NCBI GenBank assembly: GCA_031268055.1
Contig: JAIRXY010000071.1
Location: 1 to 7,862 of the forward strand
Source: Prevotellaceae bacterium
GTDB lineage: Bacteria > Bacteroidota > Bacteroidia > Bacteroidales > UBA932
Direction: 5' to 3'
DNA: 7,862 nt
Both the position numbers and the translations under genes were made by a program. Positions 1 to 7,342 of this stretch are shown in pieces. The notes below the pieces were generated by a model. The model had not been told where the DNA came from, did not search any database, and saw only the letters and a program-made list of their open reading frames with translations. Every line of letters begins with the position of its first letter. The stretch's first letter is position 1.

Positions 1-1
1 T

Positions 2-445
2 GCCACGGAGCTCTGGAAAGACTACAAGCTGGTGCAAAAAAATCCGCAGCTATACTTCACGGCGGCAACGCTCATCCCCATCGACAGGCACTACATTATC
101 AAGCCCTCCATACTCTACAAGGACGACTTTGTTATGCAGCCCAGCGTTGACCTTAACGTTTTTCTACTGATGAAGGACAAGGTCTGGCTGGGCGTACTCT
201 GGCGCAACGGCATTCCGTTCAAAAGCCGCTTAGATAAAACCGTAAAGGGCGAAGCATTCTACAGCTCGCTCAACGCCATCTCTTTTTTGGCGGAAGTATT
301 CATATCCGACAACCTGTACATTGGGTACGCCTACGACCTTCCGCTTAACCGCCTCAACCAGGTAAGCCTCAACACCCACGAGGTGATGCTGGGGTTTACT
401 ATGGGCAAGAAGGCGCAGCGCGTGCTGACGCCGCGATATTTTTAG
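2..445 (+). CDS. PorP/SprF-family type IX secretion outer-membrane protein, C-terminal part (5' end outside window)
   Basis: The reading frame is open from the first complete codon at position 2 to the TAG at 443-445, so about 147 C-terminal residues are present and the start lies to the left. An in-frame GTG at 32 is not a credible start, because coding-like sequence (ATELWKDYKL) continues upstream of it. What is visible is a run of alternating hydrophobic and polar strands typical of an outer-membrane beta-barrel: LYFTAATLIPI, YIIKPSILYK, VDLNVFLLMKDKVWLGVLWR, LYIGYAYDLPL and HEVMLGFTMGKK. The chain ends in PRYF, with the aromatic C-terminus expected of barrel proteins. The order of motifs (basal strand, 'W.G..WR', 'Y.YD.PL..L', 'HE.ML') fits the PorP/SprF family, which supports type IX secretion or surface display of a partner adhesin. 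The next gene starts 49 bases downstream on the same strand, so the two are probably cotranscribed. The family call is from memory of its motifs; which paralogue this is cannot be told. Confidence 0.85.
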   Translation, partial: ATELWKDYKLVQKNPQLYFTAATLIPIDRHYIIKPSILYKDDFVMQPSVDLNVFLLMKDKVWLGVLWRNGIPFKSRLDKTVKGEAFYSSLNAISFLAEVFISDNLYIGYAYDLPLNRLNQVSLNTHEVMLGFTMGKKAQRVLTPRYF

Positions 446-494
446 CGCCGAGAATTTGAAATGCTCTAACCTTAACCGTTTCTTGAGATAAAAA

Positions 495-2762
495 ATGAAA
501 TTTAAAATAGCAAAAAATATGGCCAAGCATGCCGCACGTGCTTTGAAAATGGCGCTCCTGCTCGTAGCCCTGGGGGGCGGGGCGGCAACGGCGCAAATTA
601 TTGACCGCATGCAGGCTGAAAAGCTGGTTAAAGCCGGAGAGTACCAAAAGGCGCTGGCGCTGTATCAGGAAATATACCGCAGAAAGCCGGACATAGAGTC
701 AACGCTGGACATGGCCGACATCAACTTCAGGCTGCGCAGCTACGTTGAGGCCGAGGAGTTTTACCAGCAAGCCGTGAGCTACTCCGGCTGTCCGGCAGAG
801 GCATACTACAACTTTGGCAATGTGCTCATGTTCAGCGGAAAGTACGACGATGCGCGCCGAGCGTACATTGCCTTTGCTGCGCGCGGGGGCGACCCTCTCA
901 TAGCGCGCGAGTACATTTCCTCGTGCGACAGCGCCTGCGCAATATCCAAGAGGCCGCCCTTCTTTGTGGCCAACAACGAGCGAAGAATCAACACGAAGTA
1001 CTCGGAGTTTGCCGCTGCAACATACGGCAGCTACATTGTCTTTACCTCCGACAGGCCCATTGGCTACCAGTCCACCGATCAGGAGGAAATGGCGGCCACC
1101 TTTTCTACCATGAAGGGGGTAGGCAAGGACACCGCTATCCAGCTGCTGCTGCGCAACGCGCAAGACCCTACCAACGTGGCTGACTTTACGCGCGGAAACC
1201 GGCAGGACATTTCTTCAGTGGCGCACTCAAAGTACGACGGCGACAGGTACGACCTCGTCTCGTCGGAGAACGACAAGGCCAAGCGGAGGGTAAAGCTGGC
1301 CAAGGAGCGCCAGCAGCAGGAAAAGCTGCGGGACAAAAAACGAAAAATCTACGGCGAAACAGGCCGGCCATACCTCAACATGTACCTCTCCAGCCGACAG
1401 AGCAAGCCAAACCAGGGCAACGGGCTAATAGGCAGCTACGTATGGACAGCGCCCGTCATGCTGCCGTCGCCCCTCAACACCGGCGAGCACTCCGGCCCGT
1501 GCTGCTTTACCCCCGATGGAAACACAATGTACTTCTGCTTTTCCGAGCTCTTGGACAAAGCGTCGCAGAGCGGGGTAAGCCACGTTGGTATCATGATTTC
1601 CCACAAGGTGGCAAGCGGCTGGAGCGACCCGGCCTTGTTTCCCTACAACAACCGCGGCTACTACTCCGTGGGGCACCCCTGCATCTCCAGCGACGGAAAG
1701 ACCATCTACTTCTCCTCCGACATGCCGGGAACGCTGGGCGGGCGCGACATCTTCAAGTGCGAGCTGAACGCAAACGGCGAGTGGGGAAAACCGCAAAACT
1801 TAGGGGAGGTCATCAACACCGAGAAAGACGAGGTTTTTCCCACGCTGGACAGCGAAGGAACGCTCTACTTCAGCTCCGACGGGCATCCGGGCTTGGGCGG
1901 GCTTGACCTGTTCAGGGCGGTAGGAAAGCCCAACGCGTGGACATCCGTTGAAAACCTGCGCGTTCCGGTCAACACCTGCTCAGACGATTTTTCGCTCGTG
2001 TTTCTCCCGGGCTCCAAAACGGAGGGGCTTTTCTCCTCCAACCGCACGGGCGGCTACGGCGGCGACGACATCTACTCGTTCAAGCAAGCTCCGCCTCCCG
2101 TCAAGGTGCTTCCCGAGCCGAAGGAGAAGTACTTGCTGGCCATAACCGTGATAAACAGGGTCGACTCCTCGCCCCTGCCCAACGTCAGGCTCATCCTCTA
2201 CAACACCGGCACAAGGAAAAGTGTAGCGCTAAATACCGACGGCGCCGGAAAAGCGTACTTTCCGGTAGCGCCAAAAGTTACGTACAGCCTGATCTCCGAA
2301 GTGGCAGGCTTCATGCCGTCGGGGGCAGAGAATATCTCCACCGCAAAAATCAAGCCGGGGCAGAGCGTGCGCATCCTGCTGCCGCTCGACCCGCTGGTAA
2401 GCGGCAGCACCTTTAAGGTTGAGAACGTATACTACGACTACGGCAAGGCGGTGCTCAAGAAGGAGGCCTTCAAGGAGCTCGACAAGGTGGTGAAGTTTAT
2501 GGAGATGAACACCGATGTGCGCATTGAGCTGAGCTCCCACACCGATTCGCGCGGCAGCCAGAGCAGCAACATGTCGCTGTCGCAGCAGCGGGCAGAATCG
2601 TGCGTAGCCTACTTAGTCAAAAAGGGTATCAGCAGAAAGCGCATAGTGCCCAAAGGCTACGGCTCCACAAAGCCGTACATAAAAAATGCCAAAACCGAAA
2701 AGCAGCACGCTAAAAACCGGCGTACTGAAATTAAAGTCCTTGAGGTGGGAGATAATTATTAA
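495..2762 (+). CDS. PorE-like OmpA-family protein (TPR, PD40 propeller, CRD-like and OmpA C-terminal domains)
   Basis: A 755-residue exported protein. Residues 1-33 form a long signal peptide: a basic start, a hydrophobic core LLLVALGGGAATA, and likely cleavage after ATA before Q34. There is no lipobox Cys. Met9 and Met19 are alternative starts; the first ATG is chosen because it follows the A-rich stretch GAGATAAAAA. Residues about 37-140 carry TPR-like helices (AGEYQKALALYQEIYRRKPD; SGKYDDARRAY). Residues about 165-530 hold PD40/WD40-like propeller motifs: VFTSDRP, FTPDGNTMYF, SSDGKTIYFSSDMPGTLGGRDIF, LDSEGTLYFSSDGHPGLGG and FSSNRTGGYGGDDIY. Residues about 545-630 resemble a carboxypeptidase-regulatory beta-sandwich. 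Residues about 640-750 are an OmpA C-terminal domain with SSHTDSRGS (681-688), LSQQRAESV-like and NRRTEIKVL (741-749), which contain the Asp and Arg used to bind peptidoglycan. This domain order is that of PorE, proposed to anchor the type IX machinery to peptidoglycan. Many paralogues share it, so no symbol is given. A very charged insert lies at about 255-283. Confidence 0.92.
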   Translation: MKFKIAKNMAKHAARALKMALLLVALGGGAATAQIIDRMQAEKLVKAGEYQKALALYQEIYRRKPDIESTLDMADINFRLRSYVEAEEFYQQAVSYSGCPAEAYYNFGNVLMFSGKYDDARRAYIAFAARGGDPLIAREYISSCDSACAISKRPPFFVANNERRINTKYSEFAAATYGSYIVFTSDRPIGYQSTDQEEMAATFSTMKGVGKDTAIQLLLRNAQDPTNVADFTRGNRQDISSVAHSKYDGDRYDLVSSENDKAKRRVKLAKERQQQEKLRDKKRKIYGETGRPYLNMYLSSRQSKPNQGNGLIGSYVWTAPVMLPSPLNTGEHSGPCCFTPDGNTMYFCFSELLDKASQSGVSHVGIMISHKVASGWSDPALFPYNNRGYYSVGHPCISSDGKTIYFSSDMPGTLGGRDIFKCELNANGEWGKPQNLGEVINTEKDEVFPTLDSEGTLYFSSDGHPGLGGLDLFRAVGKPNAWTSVENLRVPVNTCSDDFSLVFLPGSKTEGLFSSNRTGGYGGDDIYSFKQAPPPVKVLPEPKEKYLLAITVINRVDSSPLPNVRLILYNTGTRKSVALNTDGAGKAYFPVAPKVTYSLISEVAGFMPSGAENISTAKIKPGQSVRILLPLDPLVSGSTFKVENVYYDYGKAVLKKEAFKELDKVVKFMEMNTDVRIELSSHTDSRGSQSSNMSLSQQRAESCVAYLVKKGISRKRIVPKGYGSTKPYIKNAKTEKQHAKNRRTEIKVLEVGDNY

Positions 2763-2797
2763 CCTCTTGTCCTACAGGAAAATTTTTTCGTAAAAAG

Positions 2798-2836
2798 TGC
2801 AACGCTAAGCCTTCCGTTAGCGTTGCATTTTTTTTT
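2798..2836. terminator. Bidirectional rho-independent terminator between convergent units
   Basis: An 11-bp perfect stem, TGCAACGCTAA (2798-2808) with TTAGCGTTGCA (2817-2827), closes an 8-base loop and is followed by nine T's (2828-2836) for plus-strand transcripts. For minus-strand transcripts the other side supplies five T's (A's at 2792-2796 on the plus strand), one base beyond the stem. It sits 35 bases after the stop of the PorE-like gene and 17 bases beyond the stop of the permease gene, where two convergent operons need a shared stop. Confidence 0.9.
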
Positions 2837-2853
2837 GATTCGGTTCCGCCGTG

Positions 2854-4074
2854 CTACTCGTACCGCAAAGCATTAATTGGGTCTAATGAGGCTGCCTTTT
2901 TTGCCGGATACCAGCCAAAGAAAATACCGGTTGCCGCGCAAACCAGAAACGAAATGCCTACTGCCGGAATGCTGACGATAAACGGCCACTTCAACCCCTG
3001 CGATGCTCCATACGACAGGAGCAGCCCGAGCAAAATACCGATAGCGCCTCCTATCAGGCTTAGAATAATGCTTTCGCACAAGAACTGTAGCAGGATATCC
3101 TTGTTTTTGGCGCCGATAGACATGCGCAGGCCGATTTCTTTAATGCGCTCGGTGACCGTTACGTACATGATGTTCATGATACCAATACCGCCAACAATCA
3201 AGGAAATGGATGCAATCGCCGCCAGCAGGACGGTCATAAAGCCCGTAACCGAGCTCATCATCTCCAGCATCTCCTGCTGGGTGCGGACGCTAAAATCATC
3301 TTCCTGCCCCGACTTTATCTTGTGGCTGGCGTGCAGAATTGCTTCGATTTCCCGCGTTGCCTGTCCGGCCATTTCTTCCGATTGCGCAGACGCCATTATC
3401 ATGTGAACATGCGTAATGGCCAATATCCGCTTTTGTACGGTGGTGTAAGGAACAATCAGCACATCGTCCAAATCCTGCCCCATCTGGTTTTGCCCCTTGC
3501 TCTCCAGAACGCCGATAATCTTGAATGGTATTTTGTCGAAACGAATGCTTTTCCCCAAGGGATTTTCTCCGTCAGGAAAGAGATTTTTTGCTACGGTTTT
3601 GCCGATAATGCAAACTTTTGCCGAATTACGCACATCCTGCTCGGTAAAGTTGGTTCCCGACTCAATTTTGTACTTGCGAATGGAAATCAGCTCCGAATTG
3701 CCGCCTTGTATGCTGCCCGGCCAGTTGTTGGCGCCGTTGACCAGCTGTCCGCCGGCGTTTACCAAGGGAGAAACGGCGCTCACGTACTTTGCCTGGCTGC
3801 GGATTGCGTTCACATCTTTGACCGTAAGCGTTTGTAGGTTAGATGAGCCGAAATTTACGCCGCCCTGCCGTTGGCTGCCCCGCATAACCATTATCAGGTT
3901 TGTGCCCATCGAGGAAATTTGGTTGCTGATGCTCAGGGAAGAGCTCTGACCCAAGCTGACCATCGCGATTACCGATGATATGCCGATAATAATGCCCAGC
4001 ATGGTAAGAAAAGCCCGCGTTTTGTTGCGGAGCAGCGCCCTTGAAGCTATTTTGAATAAATTCAGAATGTTCAT
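2854..4074 (-). CDS. MacB-type ABC exporter permease (MacB_PCD + FtsX domains)
   Basis: A 406-residue inner-membrane protein with the MacB permease fold. A cytoplasmic N-terminus with LLRNKTRAFLTMLGIIIGISSVIAM leads into transmembrane helix 1 (about 22-42). A large periplasmic MacB_PCD domain follows (about 43-275). Three helices follow at about 276-304, 328-358 and 364-388. Family hallmarks are IGIMNIMYVTVTERIKEIG (297-315) with the coupling segment GLRMSIGAKNKDIL after it, and the C-terminal GWYPAKKAASLDPINALRYE (387-406). MacB-type permeases do not move substrate through the membrane like a classical channel; they use ATP to drive periplasmic substrate into the adaptor and TolC duct (mechanotransmission). 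The ATG overlaps the stop of the ATPase gene in ATGA, which indicates translational coupling and fits a 1:1 subunit ratio. In proteobacterial MacB the ATPase is fused to this domain; here it is a separate protein. The substrate cannot be read from sequence. Confidence 0.95.
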   Translation of the reverse strand: MNILNLFKIASRALLRNKTRAFLTMLGIIIGISSVIAMVSLGQSSSLSISNQISSMGTNLIMVMRGSQRQGGVNFGSSNLQTLTVKDVNAIRSQAKYVSAVSPLVNAGGQLVNGANNWPGSIQGGNSELISIRKYKIESGTNFTEQDVRNSAKVCIIGKTVAKNLFPDGENPLGKSIRFDKIPFKIIGVLESKGQNQMGQDLDDVLIVPYTTVQKRILAITHVHMIMASAQSEEMAGQATREIEAILHASHKIKSGQEDDFSVRTQQEMLEMMSSVTGFMTVLLAAIASISLIVGGIGIMNIMYVTVTERIKEIGLRMSIGAKNKDILLQFLCESIILSLIGGAIGILLGLLLSYGASQGLKWPFIVSIPAVGISFLVCAATGIFFGWYPAKKAASLDPINALRYE

Positions 4075-4805
4075 AATCCATAATTTTTTAGCGCTTCCTG
4101 CGCCGATTGCATTGTTACGGGAGCATCTTTTATGGTATACCCGTCGCGTAGCTGAATGGTGCGCCCCGTGAAAGCGGCAATATCGGCTTCGTGGGTAACG
4201 AAAGCAACGGTTTTTCCTTCGCTGTTCAGCTGCTGAAAAAGACTCATGATTTCGTAAGAAGTGCGCGTATCCAAATTTCCCGTAGCTTCGTCGGCTAACA
4301 GGATGACAGGGTCGTTTACCAGAGCGCGGGCAATCGCCACCCGCTGCTGCTGCCCGCCCGAAAGCTGGTTGGGGAAATGCGCCATCCTGTCCTGCAAACC
4401 AACTTGCGCCAGCGACCGGATGGCTTTTGCCCGGCGCTCTTTGCCGGAAATGGTGTGGTTATAAAGCAGGGGCAGCTCTACGTTTTCCAAGGCAGACGTT
4501 CGGGGAAGCAGATTGTACGACTGAAAAACAAATCCAATTTTTCGGTTGCGCAGGGTGGAAAGCTCGTCTTTTGTCCGTTGGCTGACGGCAACTCCGTCAA
4601 TGTAGTATTCTCCTGCCGTCGGGCGGTCCAAGCAGCCCATGATGTTCAGGAGAGTGGATTTCCCGCTCCCGCTTGTTCCCATGATGCTGACAAATTCGCC
4701 GGCGCAGATGGTAAATGAAATGCCTTTGAGGGCGTGTACTTCTTCGCTGCCTACGGTGAACGTGCGTCGGAGCTGCTCGATTCGAATAATATCTTTCATC
4801 ATCAT
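4071..4805 (-). CDS. ABC transporter ATP-binding protein, MacB/LolD type
   Basis: A 244-residue cytoplasmic ATPase with every catalytic motif intact: Walker [10 protein letters not shown] (43-51), Q-loop Gln95 in [11 protein letters not shown], signature LSGGQQQR (148-155), Walker B VILLADE (167-173, with catalytic Glu173), D-loop GNLD (176-179) and H-loop His205 in VTHE. '[17 protein letters not shown]' and 'DEATGNLD' are characteristic of the MacB/LolD/FtsE subgroup rather than importers. It should dimerise and power the permease encoded next, with which it overlaps by four bases. The start reads ATG ATG ATG AAA, so any of three consecutive Met codons could be used; the first is reported. 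It begins 16 bases after the adaptor stop. No strong Shine-Dalgarno lies at normal spacing; AGGAG ends about 20 bases upstream, inside the adaptor gene. LolD (lipoprotein release) is a possible alternative, but the adaptor and TolC neighbours favour efflux. Confidence 0.96.
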   Translation of the reverse strand: MMMKDIIRIEQLRRTFTVGSEEVHALKGISFTICAGEFVSIMGTSGSGKSTLLNIMGCLDRPTAGEYYIDGVAVSQRTKDELSTLRNRKIGFVFQSYNLLPRTSALENVELPLLYNHTISGKERRAKAIRSLAQVGLQDRMAHFPNQLSGGQQQRVAIARALVNDPVILLADEATGNLDTRTSYEIMSLFQQLNSEGKTVAFVTHEADIAAFTGRTIQLRDGYTIKDAPVTMQSAQEALKNYGL

Positions 4806-4821
4806 TTATAATGTATCCGGT

Positions 4822-5997
4822 TTATCTCCTGCGCGGCGGCCCCGGCATGAAGGGATTGCTTGACGGCATTTCTGGCGTGACCGACTTTCCGGTAGATGCC
4901 GACAAAACGACTGCTTCGCCCAGCGTCAACCCTTCCGTTACAATCACGCTCACCCCGTCCGACAACCCAGTCTTTATTTTCCGGCAAATCAGGCTGTCAG
5001 CTGCTTGTAGCCAGACGAATCTTTCCGTAAAGCTTGGCATTTGAGCAGGCGCTTGGGCTTTCATTTTCAGGTGGACAAAAATTTCCGGCGGGGGAATGAA
5101 ATACAGCGCCTCCGCCGGAACGGTTATTCCGCGCTCTGCCTGCGTGACGATTGTAATGCTGGCGGTCATCCCCGGGTAGAGCTTTTCTTCAGGATTCGGC
5201 GCTTCTACGATTACCGTGTAGGTAACAACGTTGTTGGTGACCGTAGGCTGCAAGCGTATCTGGCTAACCGAGCCTTCGAACGTATCGTCGCCGTAAGCGT
5301 CTACGGTAAAGCGGACGTGCTGCCTCGCCCTGACGCGGCCAATATCGGCTTCGTCAACGTTGGCTTCTACCTGCATTTTTTTCAAATCGTTGGCAATTGT
5401 AAACAAGGTTGGCGTGTTGAATGAAGCGGCTACAGTTTGCCCTTGCTCTACGGAGCGGTCTAATATAACGCCGTCGATAGGGGAATAAATTTCTGCATAC
5501 GACAGGCTCACCTGCGCCTGATGCAAGTTGGCCTGTGCTCTGGCTAACGAAGTTTCGGCCTGCGCCAAGCGATTAATCGCCTCTTCGTAGGAAGCTTCGG
5601 TTGCCGCTTTTGCGTCGTACAGCTGCTTAGCGCGGGCGTAATTTTGTTCCGCATACTTCAGGTCGCTTTCCGCGCTTGTCAAGCTGGCTTTTGCTTGAGT
5701 AACCTGCTCGGTGAGCGTCGATTTATCTATTTCGGCCAGCAGCTGCCCCCTTTTTACCTGCGAGTTGTAGTCCACAAATATTTTCTCAATAACGCCCGAT
5801 ACCTGCGTTCCTACTTCTACCTTATCCACCGGCTGCACGTATCCGGTTGCGGTAACCGTAGCTTCAACGACTTCCTCTTGCGCCTGCGCCGTATTGAAGT
5901 GAATTTCCTTATCTCCTTTGCCTTTCAGCAGGAGAAAGAGGAGGAGGATTGCAGCAACAGCCGCAATAGCTGCCAGCATAGCTGTTTTCTTTTTCAT
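4822..5997 (-). CDS. MacA/HlyD-type periplasmic adaptor (membrane fusion protein)
   Basis: A 391-residue adaptor linking the inner-membrane pump to the TolC channel. Residues 7-24 (MLAAIAAVAAILLLFLLL) are a signal anchor with no lipobox Cys. A first half-lipoyl segment (about 55-92) contains VSGVIEKIFVDYNSQVKRGQ. An alpha-helical hairpin follows (about 93-168), rich in heptad Ala, Gln and Glu (QAKASLTSAESDLKYAEQNY; LARAQANLHQAQVSL). The second lipoyl half is YSPIDGVILDRSVEQGQTV (171-189), then a beta-barrel (about 205-290) and a membrane-proximal part. At the hairpin tip, R122-x3-L126-x6-T133 matches the TolC-docking RLS motif, with Thr where Ser is usual. The tail NPFMPGPPRRR is Pro- and Arg-rich, as I recall from Bacteroidota relatives. 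A stretch at about 301-326 (IPPPEIFVHLKMKAQ...) looks like an insertion in the membrane-proximal domain. The gene starts four bases after the TolC-family stop, so it belongs to the same operon. RND systems use related adaptors; the ABC genes downstream decide the call. Confidence 0.94.
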   Translation of the reverse strand: MKKKTAMLAAIAAVAAILLLFLLLKGKGDKEIHFNTAQAQEEVVEATVTATGYVQPVDKVEVGTQVSGVIEKIFVDYNSQVKRGQLLAEIDKSTLTEQVTQAKASLTSAESDLKYAEQNYARAKQLYDAKAATEASYEEAINRLAQAETSLARAQANLHQAQVSLSYAEIYSPIDGVILDRSVEQGQTVAASFNTPTLFTIANDLKKMQVEANVDEADIGRVRARQHVRFTVDAYGDDTFEGSVSQIRLQPTVTNNVVTYTVIVEAPNPEEKLYPGMTASITIVTQAERGITVPAEALYFIPPPEIFVHLKMKAQAPAQMPSFTERFVWLQAADSLICRKIKTGLSDGVSVIVTEGLTLGEAVVLSASTGKSVTPEMPSSNPFMPGPPRRR

Positions 5998-6001
5998 ACT
6001 A

Positions 6002-7312
6002 TTACATTTTTATTTGAACGCCTCTATATACATCTAAAATTTTACGCTTCAGAATAAACTCATATTTACTTTGAAGATAATCGTTTAGCGCGCTGATGTA
6101 GTTGTTTTGCTGCTGTAGCAAATCAACGGCTGTGATTGAGCCTACCTGAAATTGCGCACGGTAAACGTCGAAAGTTTTAGAGTAGGCGTTTTGCCTTATA
6201 TTCGTTGTTCGGTATTTATTGTAGGCGGCTACAACTTCCTGATATTCGGAGGAAACGGTTTGACGGATCTCCAGCTCGGTTTGCTTCTTATCCAGCTCTG
6301 CCTGCTGCAGGGCAATGCTGCTCTGTGCTGCTTTCGATTTGGTGCGGCTGTTGTCGTAAATCGGGATGTTGAGCGAAATGCCGATTTGCTCATTCAGGCG
6401 GTCGGAGAGCTGGGCGCCAAAGCGGCTGTAGTCCGTAGAATGCCCTGTCGCGATGCTCCCCTGAAGGCTGATTGTCGGCAGGTAGCTGGATTTGGACATT
6501 TTAAGCCCTACTTTAGCAATATCAATGCTGTACTGGCTGATTTTCAAATCGGGTAGCGAGTAGAATGTGCCGCTCAAGACTTCATTCAGTGAGGGCAAAA
6601 TGCTCATCTCCGAGAGCGCGGTCGTATCGGGATAAATAATTTGAAGATTGTTTTCGGGTGATATGGACAGCAATCCTTTCAGGCTTAGCAGGCTGTTGTC
6701 GCGGGATAGCTGCGTATTGACAATGGTGTTTTTGTCGTTGGCGTATTGCGCCTCCAGCAGCAAGTAGTCGCTCTCCAGTATTTGTCCGGCCTGAAATTGT
6801 TTGCTGCCTTGCTTCCATTGCTCCTCGCTGGATTTAAGGACTGCCTTCTGGTAGTTGAGCAGCTCTTCATTTCCCAGCGCCGTCAGGAATGTTTGCAATA
6901 TTTGAATGGTTAAGGTATTTTCGTACTGTGAAGTCTGGTAGTAAGCTTGCTCCATGCGTAGCTTATTCTGTTCGATAGCATTCGAGATATTTCCGCCCTG
7001 GTACAGCGCAAGGGCGGCGTTCAGGCCGTAATTTCCATTCAAGGAGGCGCTGTTTCCCTTGCTGCTGTTCAGATTTTCGTTGAGGGAAGCATTCAGGTTG
7101 GGCAGCCTTTCTTTTTTGGATTGCCTATAGGCATCTTCCCTTGCGTCCTCCGACAGCTTTAGGGATTGGAGGTTGTAATTGTTGTCCCTCGCATAGCTCA
7201 GGCAATCTTCCAGGGTGAAATGGTAAGCAGCTGCAGGCGCTTCCTGTGCAGCGCCCGTTTCCTCCACTGTGCAGGCAAGAGCTGCGATAAAACCTAAGAT
7301 AACCTTTTTCAT
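6002..7312 (-). CDS. TolC-family outer-membrane efflux protein
   Basis: A 436-residue outer-membrane channel, first gene of the efflux operon. The internal duplication of TolC proteins is visible. Strand segments LPNLNASLNEN...ALALYQGG (70-107) and LPTISLQGS...GISLNIPIYDNSRTKSK (278-327) correspond, as do FQAGQILESDYLLLEAQY (173-190) and FQVGSITAVDLLQQQNNY (388-405). Each half also has long helices for the periplasmic tunnel. The mature N-terminus begins with YHFTLEDCLSYARDNNYNL (30-48), the standard opening of the family. The N-terminus is an export signal (MKKVILGFIAALAC...). Cleavage is probably near residue 22 (GAA-Q), although Cys14 after ALA leaves a weak possibility of lipidation. The length is normal for the family. 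The start at 7312 is supported by the A-rich AGAAGAAA just before it and by a promoter element 23 bases upstream. The next gene follows after four bases. It should form the exit duct of the MacAB-like pump. Confidence 0.95.
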   Translation of the reverse strand: MKKVILGFIAALACTVEETGAAQEAPAAAYHFTLEDCLSYARDNNYNLQSLKLSEDAREDAYRQSKKERLPNLNASLNENLNSSKGNSASLNGNYGLNAALALYQGGNISNAIEQNKLRMEQAYYQTSQYENTLTIQILQTFLTALGNEELLNYQKAVLKSSEEQWKQGSKQFQAGQILESDYLLLEAQYANDKNTIVNTQLSRDNSLLSLKGLLSISPENNLQIIYPDTTALSEMSILPSLNEVLSGTFYSLPDLKISQYSIDIAKVGLKMSKSSYLPTISLQGSIATGHSTDYSRFGAQLSDRLNEQIGISLNIPIYDNSRTKSKAAQSSIALQQAELDKKQTELEIRQTVSSEYQEVVAAYNKYRTTNIRQNAYSKTFDVYRAQFQVGSITAVDLLQQQNNYISALNDYLQSKYEFILKRKILDVYRGVQIKM

Positions 7313-7319
7313 TTTCTTC

Positions 7320-7342
7320 TACTTTTGTTCGGCACAAAAGTA
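7320..7342. promoter_or_regulatory. 23-bp near-palindrome over the efflux promoter (candidate operator)
   Basis: Nine-base arms TACTTTTGT (7320-7328) and ACAAAAGTA (7334-7342) are perfect inverted repeats around the five-base centre TCGGC. The right arm contains the -7 element of the efflux operon; the left arm lies at the predicted transcription start. A dimeric repressor bound here would block initiation. No regulator gene is in the window. Because TACTTTTG is itself promoter-like, a second, rightward -7 element in the left arm is an alternative reading, though no -33 match was seen for it. Confidence 0.45.
7335..7342 (-). promoter_or_regulatory. Bacteroidota -7 promoter element (TACTTTTG) of the efflux operon
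   Basis: On the minus strand the sequence reads TACTTTTG, an exact match to the TAnnTTTG -7 consensus of the Bacteroidota primary sigma factor. It ends 22 bases before the ATG of the TolC-family gene, which predicts a leader of roughly 15 bases. No good -33 TTTG occurs at the usual 19-21 base spacing. The nearest T-rich block (A's at 7368-7374 on the plus strand) is about 25 bases away, so the promoter may be weak or need an activator. Confidence 0.6.

Noticed and set aside
32..445. GTG at 32 as the real start of the first gene
   Set aside because: The frame is open and coding-like back to the window edge, and a 137-residue protein would be only the C-terminal part of the PorP/SprF family.
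699..1163. Long antisense reading frames inside the PorE-like gene
   Set aside because: They are a by-product of GC-rich codons; the sense frame has a signal peptide and several recognisable domains, while the antisense products match no family I know.
7259..7312. TolC-family protein as a lipoprotein with Cys14 as the lipidated residue
   Set aside because: The residues before Cys14 are A-L-A, not a canonical lipobox with Leu at -3, and a signal peptidase I type site (GAA-Q) follows; kept only as a remote alternative.
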